DNA from: Roseomonas aeriglobus
GTDB lineage: Bacteria; Pseudomonadota; Alphaproteobacteria; Sphingomonadales; Sphingomonadaceae
Direction: 5' to 3'
Assembly: GCA_016937575.1 (NCBI GenBank)
Contig: JAFHKN010000002.1
Location: forward strand, 1,860,001 to 1,924,000
DNA length: 64,000 nt
The notes under the pieces are model-generated. The model did not search any database and had not been told where the DNA came from. It saw only the letters and a list, made by a program, of their open reading frames with translations. The stretch's first letter is position 1; each line of letters begins with the position of its first letter. A program made the position numbers and the translations under genes. Positions 53,495-62,220 of the stretch are shown piece after piece.

Positions 53495-53785
53495 TTAGCG
53501 GCGGAAGCAGCGGCGTTCCGGTCCGTACCAGCCATCGACCCAGACGCAGCGCACGCGGTTGCCACGCCAGCCGCGATCCCAGCCGCGATTCCACCCACCA
53601 CGGTTCCAGCCCCGGTCGCCGCGCCATCCGCGGTTCCAGTTCCGGCGGTCGTGTCCACGGCCGCGATCATATCCGCGATCCCAGCCGCGGCCGTCATTCC
53701 AGCCATGGCGCTGCGCCTGTGCAGGGGTCGGCGTTACGGCACTTGCGGCGATAAGGCCGGCAGCGGCCAATGCGATCATCTTCAT
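53495..53785 (-). CDS. Secreted Trp/Arg/Gly-rich protein
   Basis: This 96-residue protein has a signal peptide (MKMIALAAAGLIAASAVTPT ending AQA). A low-complexity middle follows, made of repeated RGW, NRGW and DRGW units. A short C-terminus has two cysteines (RVRCVWVDGWYGPERRC) that may form a disulfide. No family recognised. It lies between the SRP RNA gene and the ferredoxin gene on the same strand. Confidence 0.75.
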   Translation of the reverse strand: MKMIALAAAGLIAASAVTPTPAQAQRHGWNDGRGWDRGYDRGRGHDRRNWNRGWRGDRGWNRGGWNRGWDRGWRGNRVRCVWVDGWYGPERRCFRR

Positions 53786-53883
53786 GACCTTACTCCTCTC
53801 TTACACGCCCGATACGCGGGCTCCTGGAGAGAAGAATGGGTCGGCGGCCATGCACGTTCCCTGAATGCGGCGTTATCCCGCGT

Positions 53884-54216
53884 TCATCGTCCGCGCATGT
53901 CGCGCGCCTCGGCCGGCACGCGGACGGTCAGGCCATCGATCGCGGCCGTCAGCGCGATCTGGCACGCAAGCCGGCTGGTTCGCGTGGCGCCGGCGGCGAG
54001 GTCGAGCATATCCTCCTCCTCCTCGCTCGCCCGCGGCAAGCGGTCGAAATCCTCCGCCGCGACGATGACATGGCAGGTGGAGCAGGCCATCTGGCCCTCG
54101 CACGTTCCCTCAAGCGGCTGGCCGGCGGCCTGGGCGAGGCGCAGCAGCGTGTCGCCGGCCTGCCCCACCACGTCCGAAACGCCCCCGTCGGGGCCGATCA
54201 TTCGGACGCGGATCAT
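53884..54216 (-). CDS. fdx: Adrenodoxin-type [2Fe-2S] ferredoxin
   Basis: This 110-residue ferredoxin has ligands Cys39, Cys45, Cys48 (GTCEGQMACSTCHV) and Cys85 (SRLACQIAL), the Isc-type spacing. It probably donates electrons during Fe-S cluster assembly or to an oxygenase. ATG 54216 overlaps the stop of the upstream cysteine desulfurase (ATGA), making a coupled unit. Confidence 0.93.
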   Translation of the reverse strand: MIRVRMIGPDGGVSDVVGQAGDTLLRLAQAAGQPLEGTCEGQMACSTCHVIVAAEDFDRLPRASEEEEDMLDLAAGATRTSRLACQIALTAAIDGLTVRVPAEARDMRGR

Positions 54217-55292
54217 GCGGCGGCGCGCTGGTCTGCCGCGGCGGCGGTAATACGGGCCATGGCGGTATCGATATCCTCGGACGTGGTGTAGCGGCCGAAG
54301 CCGATGCGAATGCTTTCGCGCGCCTGCCCGTCGGTCAGCCCGATCGCGCGCAGCACATGGCTCGACCGACCCGATCCGCTGGCGCAGGCCGACCCGGCGG
54401 AAAAGGCGATGTCGCGCAACTCGCTCATCAACCGCGCAACGTCGAGGCCGGGGAGCCGCACGTTGAGGTTGCCAGGGTAGCGGTGCGCGCACGACCCGTT
54501 GACCTGCCAATCGGGACCAAGGTGGTGCAGGGCGCGGTCGAACAGGGCAGCGACGTGCATATTGTCCTGTGTCCGGCGAGCTTTCGCCACTGCCGCGGCG
54601 GCGCCGAAGCCGGCGCATAGGGCGGGGCTGAGCGTGCCGGATCGCCCCCCTGCTTCCTGCCCGCCGCCGTGGAGCAACGGCGTGAGCGCCACTCCGTCGC
54701 GAATCCACAGCGCGCCGATACCCTTTGGACCGTGGATCTTGTGCGCGGATAGGGCGATCAGGTCGCAGCCGTTGGGAATGGGCACGCGGCCATAGCCCTG
54801 TACCGCATCGCACAGGAACAAGGCTCCGGCGGCATCGGCAATCTCGGCGAGGTCGGCGATCGGCTGGATTACGCCGATCTCGTTGTTGACGAGCATCGCA
54901 GCGACGAGCGCGGTGCCGGGGCGGATCGCTTCGCGCGCGGCGGCAAGGTCGACCAGGCCGTCGCGCCCCACCGGCAGAACGGTGCAGGCGGCACGCGACT
55001 GCGCGGTCTCCAGGACCGCGGCATGTTCGGTGGCGATCGTGACCACGGGGCCGGTCGTGCCCTGGATCGCCCAATTGAGCGCCTCGGTCGCCCCGCCGGT
55101 GAAACTGACCGTGCCGCCGGCGGGAAGAAGTGCTGCGACCTGCGCCCGCGCCACTTCGACCGCGGCCTTGGCCTTGCGTCCCGCCGCGTGGGGGGAGTGC
55201 GGGTTGGCAAAGCCATCGCGCAGCCAGGGGACCATCGCGTCGAACGCCTCGGGCGCGAGCGGCGTCGTCGCCTGGTAATCGAGATAGATCAC
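54213..55292 (-). CDS. Cysteine desulfurase (NifS/IscS class), second copy
   Basis: This PLP enzyme takes sulfur from cysteine. The 359-residue protein begins IYLDYQATTPL and has the PLP-lysine loop LSAHKIHGPKG, SFTGGATEALN, ATEHAAVLE and the persulfide cysteine in SAGSACASGSG. GTG 55292 overlaps the stop of the preceding desulfurase (GTGA). It differs clearly from its neighbour, so the pair is not a recent duplication. Confidence 0.93.
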   Translation of the reverse strand: MIYLDYQATTPLAPEAFDAMVPWLRDGFANPHSPHAAGRKAKAAVEVARAQVAALLPAGGTVSFTGGATEALNWAIQGTTGPVVTIATEHAAVLETAQSRAACTVLPVGRDGLVDLAAAREAIRPGTALVAAMLVNNEIGVIQPIADLAEIADAAGALFLCDAVQGYGRVPIPNGCDLIALSAHKIHGPKGIGALWIRDGVALTPLLHGGGQEAGGRSGTLSPALCAGFGAAAAVAKARRTQDNMHVAALFDRALHHLGPDWQVNGSCAHRYPGNLNVRLPGLDVARLMSELRDIAFSAGSACASGSGRSSHVLRAIGLTDGQARESIRIGFGRYTTSEDIDTAMARITAAAADQRAAA

Positions 55293-56389
55293 AGCGCTTC
55301 TTCGGCCGGATCGCCCCGCGCGCGCAGGTCGCGGGCGACGTCGGCCCAGGCACTGATGAAACGCTCGACATCGGCCGGCGTGGTGTCGCGCGAGAAGCTG
55401 ACGCGAACGACCTCGCCCGCCGCCGCCCCTTCCCAGCCCATATGGGCAAGGACGTGGCTGGGACGCATCGTGCCGGAGGAGCAGGCCGACCCCGCCGACA
55501 CCGCGATGCCCGCCAGGTCGAAGCGAATGAGCTGCGCCGCCGCCGACAGACCGGGCATTCGGTATGACGCGATGTGCGGGGCGCGGAGCGAATGGCCCGC
55601 GACGATCTGGCCGCCCAGCGATTCGATCGCCGAATCGAGTCGCGCGCGCAGCGTCGCCATGGCGGCCAGGTCTTCGCCGATCGTGACCGCCGCGGCGAAG
55701 CCCAGCGCCGCGGGCATGTTCTCGGTACCGCCGCGATAGCCTCGCTCCTGCCCGCCGGTCGGCAGCAGTAGCGACAGGTCGCGGACGAGCAGCCCGCCGA
55801 TGCCGGCCGGGCCGCCGCGCTTGTGGCCCGAAATCGCGATCAGGTCGGCGACCTCCTGCGGCGGATGGTCGTTCCAGGCAGCCGGCATCTGCGCGGCATC
55901 GACGAACAGCCTGCCGCCGGCGGCGCGGACGATCTCGGCGATCTCGGCGATCGGCTGGATGACGCCCGTTTCGCTGTTCGCCCATTGCACCGCGACCAGA
56001 GCGGGCGCCGGCGCGACCGCCAGTTCGTGGCCGAGCACGTCGAGGTCGAGCACGCCATCGGCCCGCACCGCCAGACGCACCGCCTCGGGCGCAGCGCGCA
56101 ACACCGCCTCATGTTCGGTCGCGCCGACCAGCACGCTTCTTACCTGCGCGCGGGTCAGGGCCATCGCGATCGCTTCGGTGGCACCACTGGTCAGGATCAG
56201 CTCGCCCGGCCAGCGATACGCCGCCTTCAGCACGTTGCGCGCGCTTTCCAGCATCGCCCGCGCCGCGCGCCCCTCGGCATGCGGGGAGGACGGATTGGCC
56301 CAGCCGGCCAGACCGCGCACGACCGCCTCGGCGGCCTGGGGCAGCATCGGCGTGGTTGCCGCGTGATCTAGATAGAGACGATTGGCCAC
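55289..56389 (-). CDS. Cysteine desulfurase (NifS/IscS class), first copy
   Basis: This 366-residue homologue has RLYLDHAATTPM, the PLP lysine in AISGHKRGGPAG, TSGATEAIAMAL, GATEHEAVL and the active cysteine in SAGSACSSGTM. GTG 56389 has GGGAG six bases upstream. It is first in a three-gene unit with the second desulfurase and a ferredoxin. Which copy is the housekeeping IscS is unclear; no scaffold (iscU), hscA or hscB gene follows. Confidence 0.92.
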   Translation of the reverse strand: MANRLYLDHAATTPMLPQAAEAVVRGLAGWANPSSPHAEGRAARAMLESARNVLKAAYRWPGELILTSGATEAIAMALTRAQVRSVLVGATEHEAVLRAAPEAVRLAVRADGVLDLDVLGHELAVAPAPALVAVQWANSETGVIQPIAEIAEIVRAAGGRLFVDAAQMPAAWNDHPPQEVADLIAISGHKRGGPAGIGGLLVRDLSLLLPTGGQERGYRGGTENMPAALGFAAAVTIGEDLAAMATLRARLDSAIESLGGQIVAGHSLRAPHIASYRMPGLSAAAQLIRFDLAGIAVSAGSACSSGTMRPSHVLAHMGWEGAAAGEVVRVSFSRDTTPADVERFISAWADVARDLRARGDPAEEAL

Positions 56390-56503
56390 GGGACTCCCGA
56401 TCGATTCGATTTCGTTGCGCCCGCGTGCGGCCTTCTTATATAGCGCCCGCAATTCCCACGCGCCATTCCAACGCGCCAGCCTCCTTCGCAGGTTCCGAAC
56501 GTC

Positions 56504-57160
56504 ATGCCAGAAGTCATTTTCCCCGGTCCCGAAGGTCGCCTTGAGGGCCGTTTCGCCCCGGCGCCCCGCCCGCGCGCACCGGTCGCCATGATCCTGCACC
56601 CGCATCCGATGTCGGGCGGCACGATGAACAACCGCATCGTGCAGGAACTCTACAAGACGTTCCAGCGCCGCGGCTTCGCGACGCTCCGGTTCAATTTCCG
56701 CGGCGTCGGCAAGAGCCAGGGGACGTTCGACAACGGCGTCGGCGAGCTGAGCGATGCGGCAAGCGCGCTCGACTGGGTACAGAGCTTCCATCCCGAAGCG
56801 TCGACGACCTGGGTCGCAGGCTTCGGGTTCGGCGCCTGGATCGGCATGCAGCTGCTGATGCGCCGCCCGGAAATCCGCGGCTTCATCTCGATCGCGCCGC
56901 CGGCGAACATGTTCGACTTCACCTTCCTGGCGCCCTGCCCGTCGTCGGGCATCATCATCCAGGGCGAGGCGGACGAGGTCGTGACGCCGATCGCGGTGCA
57001 GAAGCTGGTCGACAAGCTGCGCACACAGAAGCACATCACGATCCACCACGACACGATCCCGGGTGCCAACCATTTCTTCGAGCACGAGATGGACCAGCTG
57101 ATGGGGAGCGTGGATCGGTACTTGGATATGCGGCTCGATCCCAATTCGCCCATAAAATAG
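56504..57160 (+). CDS. Alpha/beta-hydrolase-fold protein lacking the nucleophile serine
   Basis: This 218-residue protein resembles the COG2945-type small alpha/beta hydrolases (MILHPHPMSGGTMNNRIVQE, FNFRGVGKSQGTFDNGVGE). The nucleophile elbow reads VAGFGFGAW: the position usually held by Ser is Gly108 (codon GGG 56825-56827). Asp and His candidates remain (QGEADEVV, PGANHFFEHE). It may bind rather than cleave, or act differently. It is divergent from the cysteine desulfurase unit with 114 bp between. Confidence 0.85.
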   Translation: MPEVIFPGPEGRLEGRFAPAPRPRAPVAMILHPHPMSGGTMNNRIVQELYKTFQRRGFATLRFNFRGVGKSQGTFDNGVGELSDAASALDWVQSFHPEASTTWVAGFGFGAWIGMQLLMRRPEIRGFISIAPPANMFDFTFLAPCPSSGIIIQGEADEVVTPIAVQKLVDKLRTQKHITIHHDTIPGANHFFEHEMDQLMGSVDRYLDMRLDPNSPIK

Positions 57161-57170
57161 GCGAATTGGG
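57140..57170. terminator. Hairpin spanning the hydrolase stop codon
   Basis: Perfect arms CCCAATTCGCC and GGCGAATTGGG flank a nine-base AT-rich loop. The TAG stop (57158-57160) is at the base of the loop, so the last codons are inside the hairpin. Confidence 0.5.
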
Positions 57171-57178
57171 AGCCCGCA

Positions 57179-57266
57179 GTGGATTAGCGAAACGCTAATC
57201 CACGCCCGCGGCGAGCCCGGCCGGCGGTGCGAAGCTCCGGCCGACGGCATCGGCTTTGCCGATGCC
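57179..57266. repeat. Two perfect three-base-loop hairpins after the hydrolase
   Basis: Eleven-base arms starting GTGGATTAGCG (57179-57189 with 57193-57203, loop AAA) are followed by nine-base arms GGCATCGGC/GCCGATGCC (57246-57266, loop TTT). They stand in a 232-bp gap otherwise free of genes. Confidence 0.7.
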
Positions 57267-57392
57267 CGCGCTAGGCTCCTAAGAGCAGCCCTTCGACAAG
57301 CTCAGGCCGAACGGCTGGGTGGCCAAGCTCATCTTGCCGCCCGCGAACCCATTCTGCCTTCGCAAACGCCCCGCCGCAGGCCAGACGCGGCG

Positions 57393-57575
57393 TCACAGCG
57401 TCCAGATGAGCACATTCCCCACCAGCACGCCTGCGCAGACGAGCATCAGCACGCCTTTCGTGCGGCTATCGCCCCCTGCGCGGATCAGGCGGATGCCGCC
57501 GAAGACGAGCGCGAAGACGGCGAGCATCGTGATGGTCGGGGCGAGTTTGGCGATGGCATCCATGCTCCTGTCCAT
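57393..57575 (-). CDS. Small two-helix membrane protein
   Basis: This 60-residue frame from ATG 57575 (or 57563) has two hydrophobic helices (about residues 11-28 and 40-58) with a charged turn (RLIRAGGDSRTKG). No family recognised. It converges on the intergenic repeats and is divergent from the ferredoxin-NADP reductase gene. Confidence 0.6.
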   Translation of the reverse strand: MDRSMDAIAKLAPTITMLAVFALVFGGIRLIRAGGDSRTKGVLMLVCAGVLVGNVLIWTL

Positions 57576-57707
57576 CGCACCGCTGCGATTCACTCGCAAC
57601 ACTCGACCACGGGGCATCCCGTCTGCTATGGGCGCCGCGCATTCCGACAGGCCAATGATTTCGCGCGAGGTTTCCCTGCGCGCCACACATGAAGGACGTA
57701 TCCGCCG

Positions 57708-58520
57708 ATGAGCGATTCGATCGCTGCCCCGACCGTGCTTGAACCGACCGCCGCACTGACCGTCGAAACGGTGACCAAGGTCCACCACTGGAACGAGCAC
57801 CTCTTCAGCTTCGCGATCACGCGCCCGGCAAGCTTCCGCTTCCGTTCGGGCGAATTCGTGATGATCGGGCTGCAGGGCGAGAACCGCCCGCTGCTGCGCG
57901 CCTATTCGGTCGCATCGCCGTCGTGGGACGAGGAACTCGACTTCCTGTCGATCAAGGTCGAGGACGGGCCCCTGACCTCGCGCCTGCAGAAGATCCAGAT
58001 CGGCGACCAGATCTATCTGGGCCGCAAGCCGACCGGCACGTTGGTCACCGACGCGCTGACGCCGGGCAAGCGGTTGTTCCTGCTGGCGACGGGCACCGGC
58101 TTGGCCCCGTTCCTCAGCCTGATCCGCGACCCCGACGTGTACGAGATGTTCGAACAGGTCATCGTCGTCCACTCGGTCCGCCGCGTAAGCGATCTCGCCT
58201 ATCGCGAGGTGCTCGAAGCGAAGCTGGCGGGCGATCCGCTGGTCGAGGATCAGGCCGCGGCGCAGCTGCATTACGTGCCGACCGTGACGCGCGAGGATTT
58301 CCCGACGCAGAAGCGCATCGGGACGATGATCGAGGACGGATCGCTGTTCGACGGGATCCCGGGCGAGGCGAAGCTCGATCCGGCAACCGACCGCGTGATG
58401 CTGTGCGGTAGCATGGCGATGATCCGCGACACGGCGGCGATGCTCGACGGGATGGGGTTCACCGAAGGGTCGAATGCCAACCCGGGCGATTACGTGATCG
58501 AGCGGGCGTTCGTGGGGTGA
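57708..58520 (+). CDS. fpr: Ferredoxin-NADP(+) reductase
   Basis: This FAD enzyme moves electrons between NADPH and ferredoxin or flavodoxin. The 270-residue protein has the FAD motif RAYSVASPSWDEELDF, the NADP motif ATGTGLAPFLSLIRDP, CGSMAMIRDT and the C-terminal end YVIERAFVG typical of the bacterial type. A fdx gene is 3.5 kb away. Confidence 0.95.
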   Translation: MSDSIAAPTVLEPTAALTVETVTKVHHWNEHLFSFAITRPASFRFRSGEFVMIGLQGENRPLLRAYSVASPSWDEELDFLSIKVEDGPLTSRLQKIQIGDQIYLGRKPTGTLVTDALTPGKRLFLLATGTGLAPFLSLIRDPDVYEMFEQVIVVHSVRRVSDLAYREVLEAKLAGDPLVEDQAAAQLHYVPTVTREDFPTQKRIGTMIEDGSLFDGIPGEAKLDPATDRVMLCGSMAMIRDTAAMLDGMGFTEGSNANPGDYVIERAFVG

Positions 58521-58554
58521 TAAGGGCGCCCGGCTTCGAGCCGAGCCCTGACCG

Positions 58555-58651
58555 CCGTCATCTCCGCGAAGGCGGGGATAAATTCCGGCTGACCTGTCGA
58601 TAGAGCCGATAGACCAGCGACTATTGATCCCCGCCTTCGCGGGGATGACGG
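58555..58651. repeat. Long inverted repeat between convergent fpr and dehydratase genes
   Basis: Arms of about 24 bases (starting CCGTCATC and running through CCGCGAAGGCGGGGAT) reappear as the complement at 58627-58651, with a 48-base middle that includes a small GATAGAGCCGATAGA pattern. It is placed to serve as a terminator for both genes and looks like a sphingomonad REP-type unit. Confidence 0.75.
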
Positions 58652-58661
58652 CTGGTTGGTT

Positions 58662-59630
58662 TCAATCCGACCCGCCCAACACCGCCGCATAGGCGTCCGG
58701 ATCGGCATTTCCGCCCGATACCAGCACCAGCATATTTTCCTGCGGTTCGACCTTGCCCGCCAGCAGCGCCGCGATTCCCACGGCGCCGCCCGGCTCCACC
58801 ACCAGCCGTAACTTCGCCGCCGCCCAGCGCTGCGCCGCGCGGACTTCGGCTTCGGTCACCGCCACGCCCGTAGCACCCCGACGCGACAGGACGTCGAAGG
58901 TCAGCTGCGACACCCGCTTCGTCTGAAGCGAATCGCAGGACGTATAGGGCGCGTCGGCCGGCACTTCCTCGATCCAGCCCGCTTCCAGACTGCGGCGCAT
59001 GTCGTCCCAGCCTTCGGGTTCGACGACCGTGATCGTCGCTTCGGGCAGCGCCAGCGCGAGTCCCGCCGACAAGCCACCACCGCCGCAGGGGCTCACGACA
59101 TGCTCGACCGGACCCCAGCCGATCTCTTCGAACTGGTCCTCCGCCTCGATCCCCGCGCTCCCCTGCCCTTCGATCACCCAGGCGTCGTCGAAGCTCGGCA
59201 CCAGCACCGCGCCGCGCGCGTGCGCCAGATGCGCGGCGATCTTTTCGCGGCTGTCGGTGAAGCGGTTGCACCCGACGACCTCGGCGCCCAGCGCCAGCGT
59301 CGAGTCGCGTTTCACCTTCGGCGCGTCGTCCGGCATCACGATGACGGCGGGCATGCCGAGTTCGCGCGCGGCCCAGGCGACCCCCTGCGCGTGATTGCCG
59401 GACGAGAAAGCGACCACGCCCCGCTTGCGCGCCTCTTCATCCACCGCGGTCAGTCGGTGCCAGGCACCACGGATCTTGAACGCGCCGATCGGCTGCAGCG
59501 ACTCGGCCTTGAAGGCCAGTTCGACCCCACGAATCTCGGCGCGCAGCAGCGGTGTCGGGGGCAGCAGATCGGCCATCTTGGCCGCGGCATCGCGCACGCC
59601 GGCGCGGGTGGGTTGTCGCACGATGGTCAC
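58662..59630 (-). CDS. Threonine/serine dehydratase
   Basis: This 322-residue PLP enzyme of the tryptophan-synthase-beta fold family should deaminate threonine or serine. The PLP lysine is Lys52 (PIGAFKIRGAW), with SSGNHAQGVAW and the phosphate loop CGGGGLSAG. It lacks the C-terminal regulatory domain of biosynthetic IlvA, so it is probably the catabolic or a serine-racemase-like type. Confidence 0.88.
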   Translation of the reverse strand: MTIVRQPTRAGVRDAAAKMADLLPPTPLLRAEIRGVELAFKAESLQPIGAFKIRGAWHRLTAVDEEARKRGVVAFSSGNHAQGVAWAARELGMPAVIVMPDDAPKVKRDSTLALGAEVVGCNRFTDSREKIAAHLAHARGAVLVPSFDDAWVIEGQGSAGIEAEDQFEEIGWGPVEHVVSPCGGGGLSAGLALALPEATITVVEPEGWDDMRRSLEAGWIEEVPADAPYTSCDSLQTKRVSQLTFDVLSRRGATGVAVTEAEVRAAQRWAAAKLRLVVEPGGAVGIAALLAGKVEPQENMLVLVSGGNADPDAYAAVLGGSD

Positions 59631-59791
59631 GCTTCATCCCTGCCGCAAAATGGTACGCAACGAAACTCTTTACATGCTCGTTCGACGACCCTATTTCGCC
59701 GCCTCCGCTGCCCCATGGGACTTCCACCGCAAGGCAGTGTTCGTGAACTGAAAGTCCGGGGCCACAGCCCTGGCATTGGAGGTCCCTTGAG

Positions 59792-61021
59792 TTGCACCAG
59801 CAAGATTGCGCGCTGGGGCTAGCTGCCCCAACAACGGGTCGTAACGCCGTTGAGATCGCCAAGGGCAAGCCGGTTCAGCCGGTGACGCTCGTTCGTCCGC
59901 ACGCTGCTGCGCGGGCCGCCCGGTTCTTCGTGGAGAAGTTCCCGGGCCGGTCGATGTATGCGGTGAAGGCGAACCCGAGCCCTGAGCTGCTTCAGATCCT
60001 GTGGGATGCAGGCGTGACGCATTACGACGTCGCGTCGCTGGGCGAGGTTCGCCTGGTCGCCCGCACGTTGCCGCAGGCGACTCTGTGCTTCATGCACCCG
60101 GTCAAGGCCGAGGAAGCGATCCATCAGGCGTATTTCGAGCATGGCGTCCGCGTCTTTTCGCTCGATTCGATGGAAGAGCTGGACAAGATCGTCGCGGCGA
60201 CGTCGTGGAACGGCGTGCCCGCCGCCGACCTGACGCTGTGCGTCCGCATCCGCGTGTCGTCGGACCTGTCGAAGCTCAGCCTCGCATCGAAGTTCGGCGT
60301 GATGCCGGAGGAAGCCAAGGCGCTGCTGTTCGCTGCCCGCCAGGCGGCCGATGCGCTGGGCATCTGCTTCCACGTCGGTTCGCAGGCGATGTCGCCCGAC
60401 GCCTATGCGCAGGCGATGGAGCGCGTGCGCGCGGCCATCGTCGAGGCAGCGGTGACGGTCGATGTGATCGACGTCGGCGGCGGCTTTCCGAGCATCTATC
60501 CGGGCATGGAGCCGGTCGCGCTCGAGCGCTATTTCGAGACGATCCACCGCGCGTTCGAGTCGCTGCCGATCAGCTATTCGGCCGAACTGTGGGCCGAGCC
60601 GGGTCGTGCGCTGTGCGCCGAGTATAGCTCGATCATCGTCCGCGTCGAAAAGCGTCGTGGCGACGAACTGTATATCAACGACGGTGCCTATGGCGCATTG
60701 TTCGACGCCGCGCACATCGGCTGGCGCTTCCCGGTCCGCCTGCTGCGCGAGCCCGACAGCAATGCCAGGGACATGGCGTTCAGCTTCTACGGCCCGACCT
60801 GCGACGATCTGGACCATATGACCGGCCCGTTCCTGTTGCCGGCGGACATCCGCGCGGGCGACTATATCGAGGTCGGCATGCTCGGCGCGTACGGTTCGGC
60901 CATGCGTACCGCGTTCAACGGCTTCGGTTCGGACCAGACGGTCATCGTCGAAGACGAACCGATGGCGTCGCTGTACGCCGAGGTCGAACCAGCTGTCGCT
61001 TCGAACGTCGTCAAGCTGTAA
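59792..61021 (+). CDS. Ornithine/lysine decarboxylase (PLP fold type III)
   Basis: This 409-residue enzyme makes putrescine (or cadaverine). The PLP lysine is Lys59 (MYAVKANPSPELL), with HVGSQAMSP, VIDVGGGFPSIYPG, AEPGRALCA and the active-site Cys in GPTCDDLDHM. TTG 59792 is used as start with GGAGG nine bases upstream; no ATG is available before the conserved region. It lies 109 bp before the deoxyhypusine-synthase-like gene, which suggests a polyamine pathway. Confidence 0.9.
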   Translation: MHQQDCALGLAAPTTGRNAVEIAKGKPVQPVTLVRPHAAARAARFFVEKFPGRSMYAVKANPSPELLQILWDAGVTHYDVASLGEVRLVARTLPQATLCFMHPVKAEEAIHQAYFEHGVRVFSLDSMEELDKIVAATSWNGVPAADLTLCVRIRVSSDLSKLSLASKFGVMPEEAKALLFAARQAADALGICFHVGSQAMSPDAYAQAMERVRAAIVEAAVTVDVIDVGGGFPSIYPGMEPVALERYFETIHRAFESLPISYSAELWAEPGRALCAEYSSIIVRVEKRRGDELYINDGAYGALFDAAHIGWRFPVRLLREPDSNARDMAFSFYGPTCDDLDHMTGPFLLPADIRAGDYIEVGMLGAYGSAMRTAFNGFGSDQTVIVEDEPMASLYAEVEPAVASNVVKL

Positions 61022-61130
61022 CGCACGACCATCACACGAAATCGGCGGTGGGGCCCGGACCGGGCCCCGCCGTCCAAACGGGTTTCCGCGTCCCCACCTG
61101 AACGACGCCGGCTAGACTATGGGAGTTCCC

Positions 61131-62210
61131 ATGACCGACACCCTGACCAAGACCGCGGCGGCCAACGCCCCGATCAACGATACCCGCAAGGCCGAACTGC
61201 TGTCGAAGCAGGTCAAGCACATCGACATCAAGAGCTTCGACGCGCGCCCGATCGTCGATGCGATGGCGGACATGAGCTTCACCAGCCGCGATCTCGGCCG
61301 TGCGACCAAGATCTACAACGACATGCTGGCCGACAAGGACTGCACGGTCTGCCTGGTGATCGCCGGGTCGACCTCGGCCGGCGGCTGCATGGACCTGTAT
61401 GCGGAGCTGGTGCGCAACAACATGGTCGACGTGATCGTCGCCACCGGCGCCACCATCGTCGACATGGACTTCTTCGAAGGCCTTGGCCACAAGCACTATC
61501 AAGCGCTTGAAATCCCGGACGACGACACGCTGCGTTCGCTGTACATCGACCGCATCTACGACACGTACATCGACGAAGAACAGCTGCAGGACTGCGACTT
61601 CACGATCAACAAGATCGCGGAATCGCTCGAGCCCAAGCCGTATTCGAGCCGCGCGTTCATCCGCGAGATGGGCAAGTACCTCGTCGAGCACGGCAAGAAG
61701 GACAACAGCCTGGTCAAGCTCGCCTACGAGCATGACGTGCCGATTTTCTGCCCGGCGTTCGTCGATTCGTCGGCCGGCTTCGGCCTGGTGAAGCATCAGG
61801 TCGATGCGGCGAAGGAAGGCCGCCCGTACATGGTGCTCGACGCCATCGCCGACTTCCGCGAGCTGACCGAAATCAAGATCAAGGCGGGCACCACCGGCCT
61901 GCTGATGATCGGCGGCGGCGTGCCGAAGAACTTCATCCAGGACACGGTCGTCTGCGCCGAGATCCTGGGCCACGAGGACGTCGAAGTGCATAAGTACGCG
62001 GTGCAGATCACCGTCGCCGACGTGCGCGACGGTGCCTGCTCGTCGTCGACGCTTCAGGAAGCGGCCAGCTGGGGCAAGGTGAACACCGGCATCGAACAGA
62101 TGGTGTTCGCCGAAGCCGGTTCGGTGATGCCGCTGCTGGCGAGCGATGCGTATCACCGTGGTCACTGGAAGGACCGGGCGAAGCGCGGCTGGGCGAAGCT
62201 GTTCGCCTAA
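61131..62210 (+). CDS. Deoxyhypusine-synthase-like enzyme (probable polyamine synthase)
   Basis: This 359-residue protein belongs to the deoxyhypusine synthase family. Visible blocks are LVIAGSTSAGGCMDL, VATGATIVDMDFFEGLG and CPAFVDSSAGFGLV. The motif ASWGKVN matches the family's catalytic lysine site. Bacteria have no eIF5A, so bacterial members make other polyamines such as homospermidine or a guanidino relative. The adjacent ornithine decarboxylase supports homospermidine, but this is an inference. ATG 61131 is chosen with GGAG five bases upstream. Confidence 0.87.
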   Translation: MTDTLTKTAAANAPINDTRKAELLSKQVKHIDIKSFDARPIVDAMADMSFTSRDLGRATKIYNDMLADKDCTVCLVIAGSTSAGGCMDLYAELVRNNMVDVIVATGATIVDMDFFEGLGHKHYQALEIPDDDTLRSLYIDRIYDTYIDEEQLQDCDFTINKIAESLEPKPYSSRAFIREMGKYLVEHGKKDNSLVKLAYEHDVPIFCPAFVDSSAGFGLVKHQVDAAKEGRPYMVLDAIADFRELTEIKIKAGTTGLLMIGGGVPKNFIQDTVVCAEILGHEDVEVHKYAVQITVADVRDGACSSSTLQEAASWGKVNTGIEQMVFAEAGSVMPLLASDAYHRGHWKDRAKRGWAKLFA

Positions 62211-62220
62211 GCCGCACGCA

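Noticed and set aside
53333..54250. A 305-residue plus-strand Ala/Pro/Val-rich frame
   Set aside because: It runs over the SRP RNA gene and antisense to the Trp/Arg/Gly protein and the ferredoxin; its repeats mirror the other strand.
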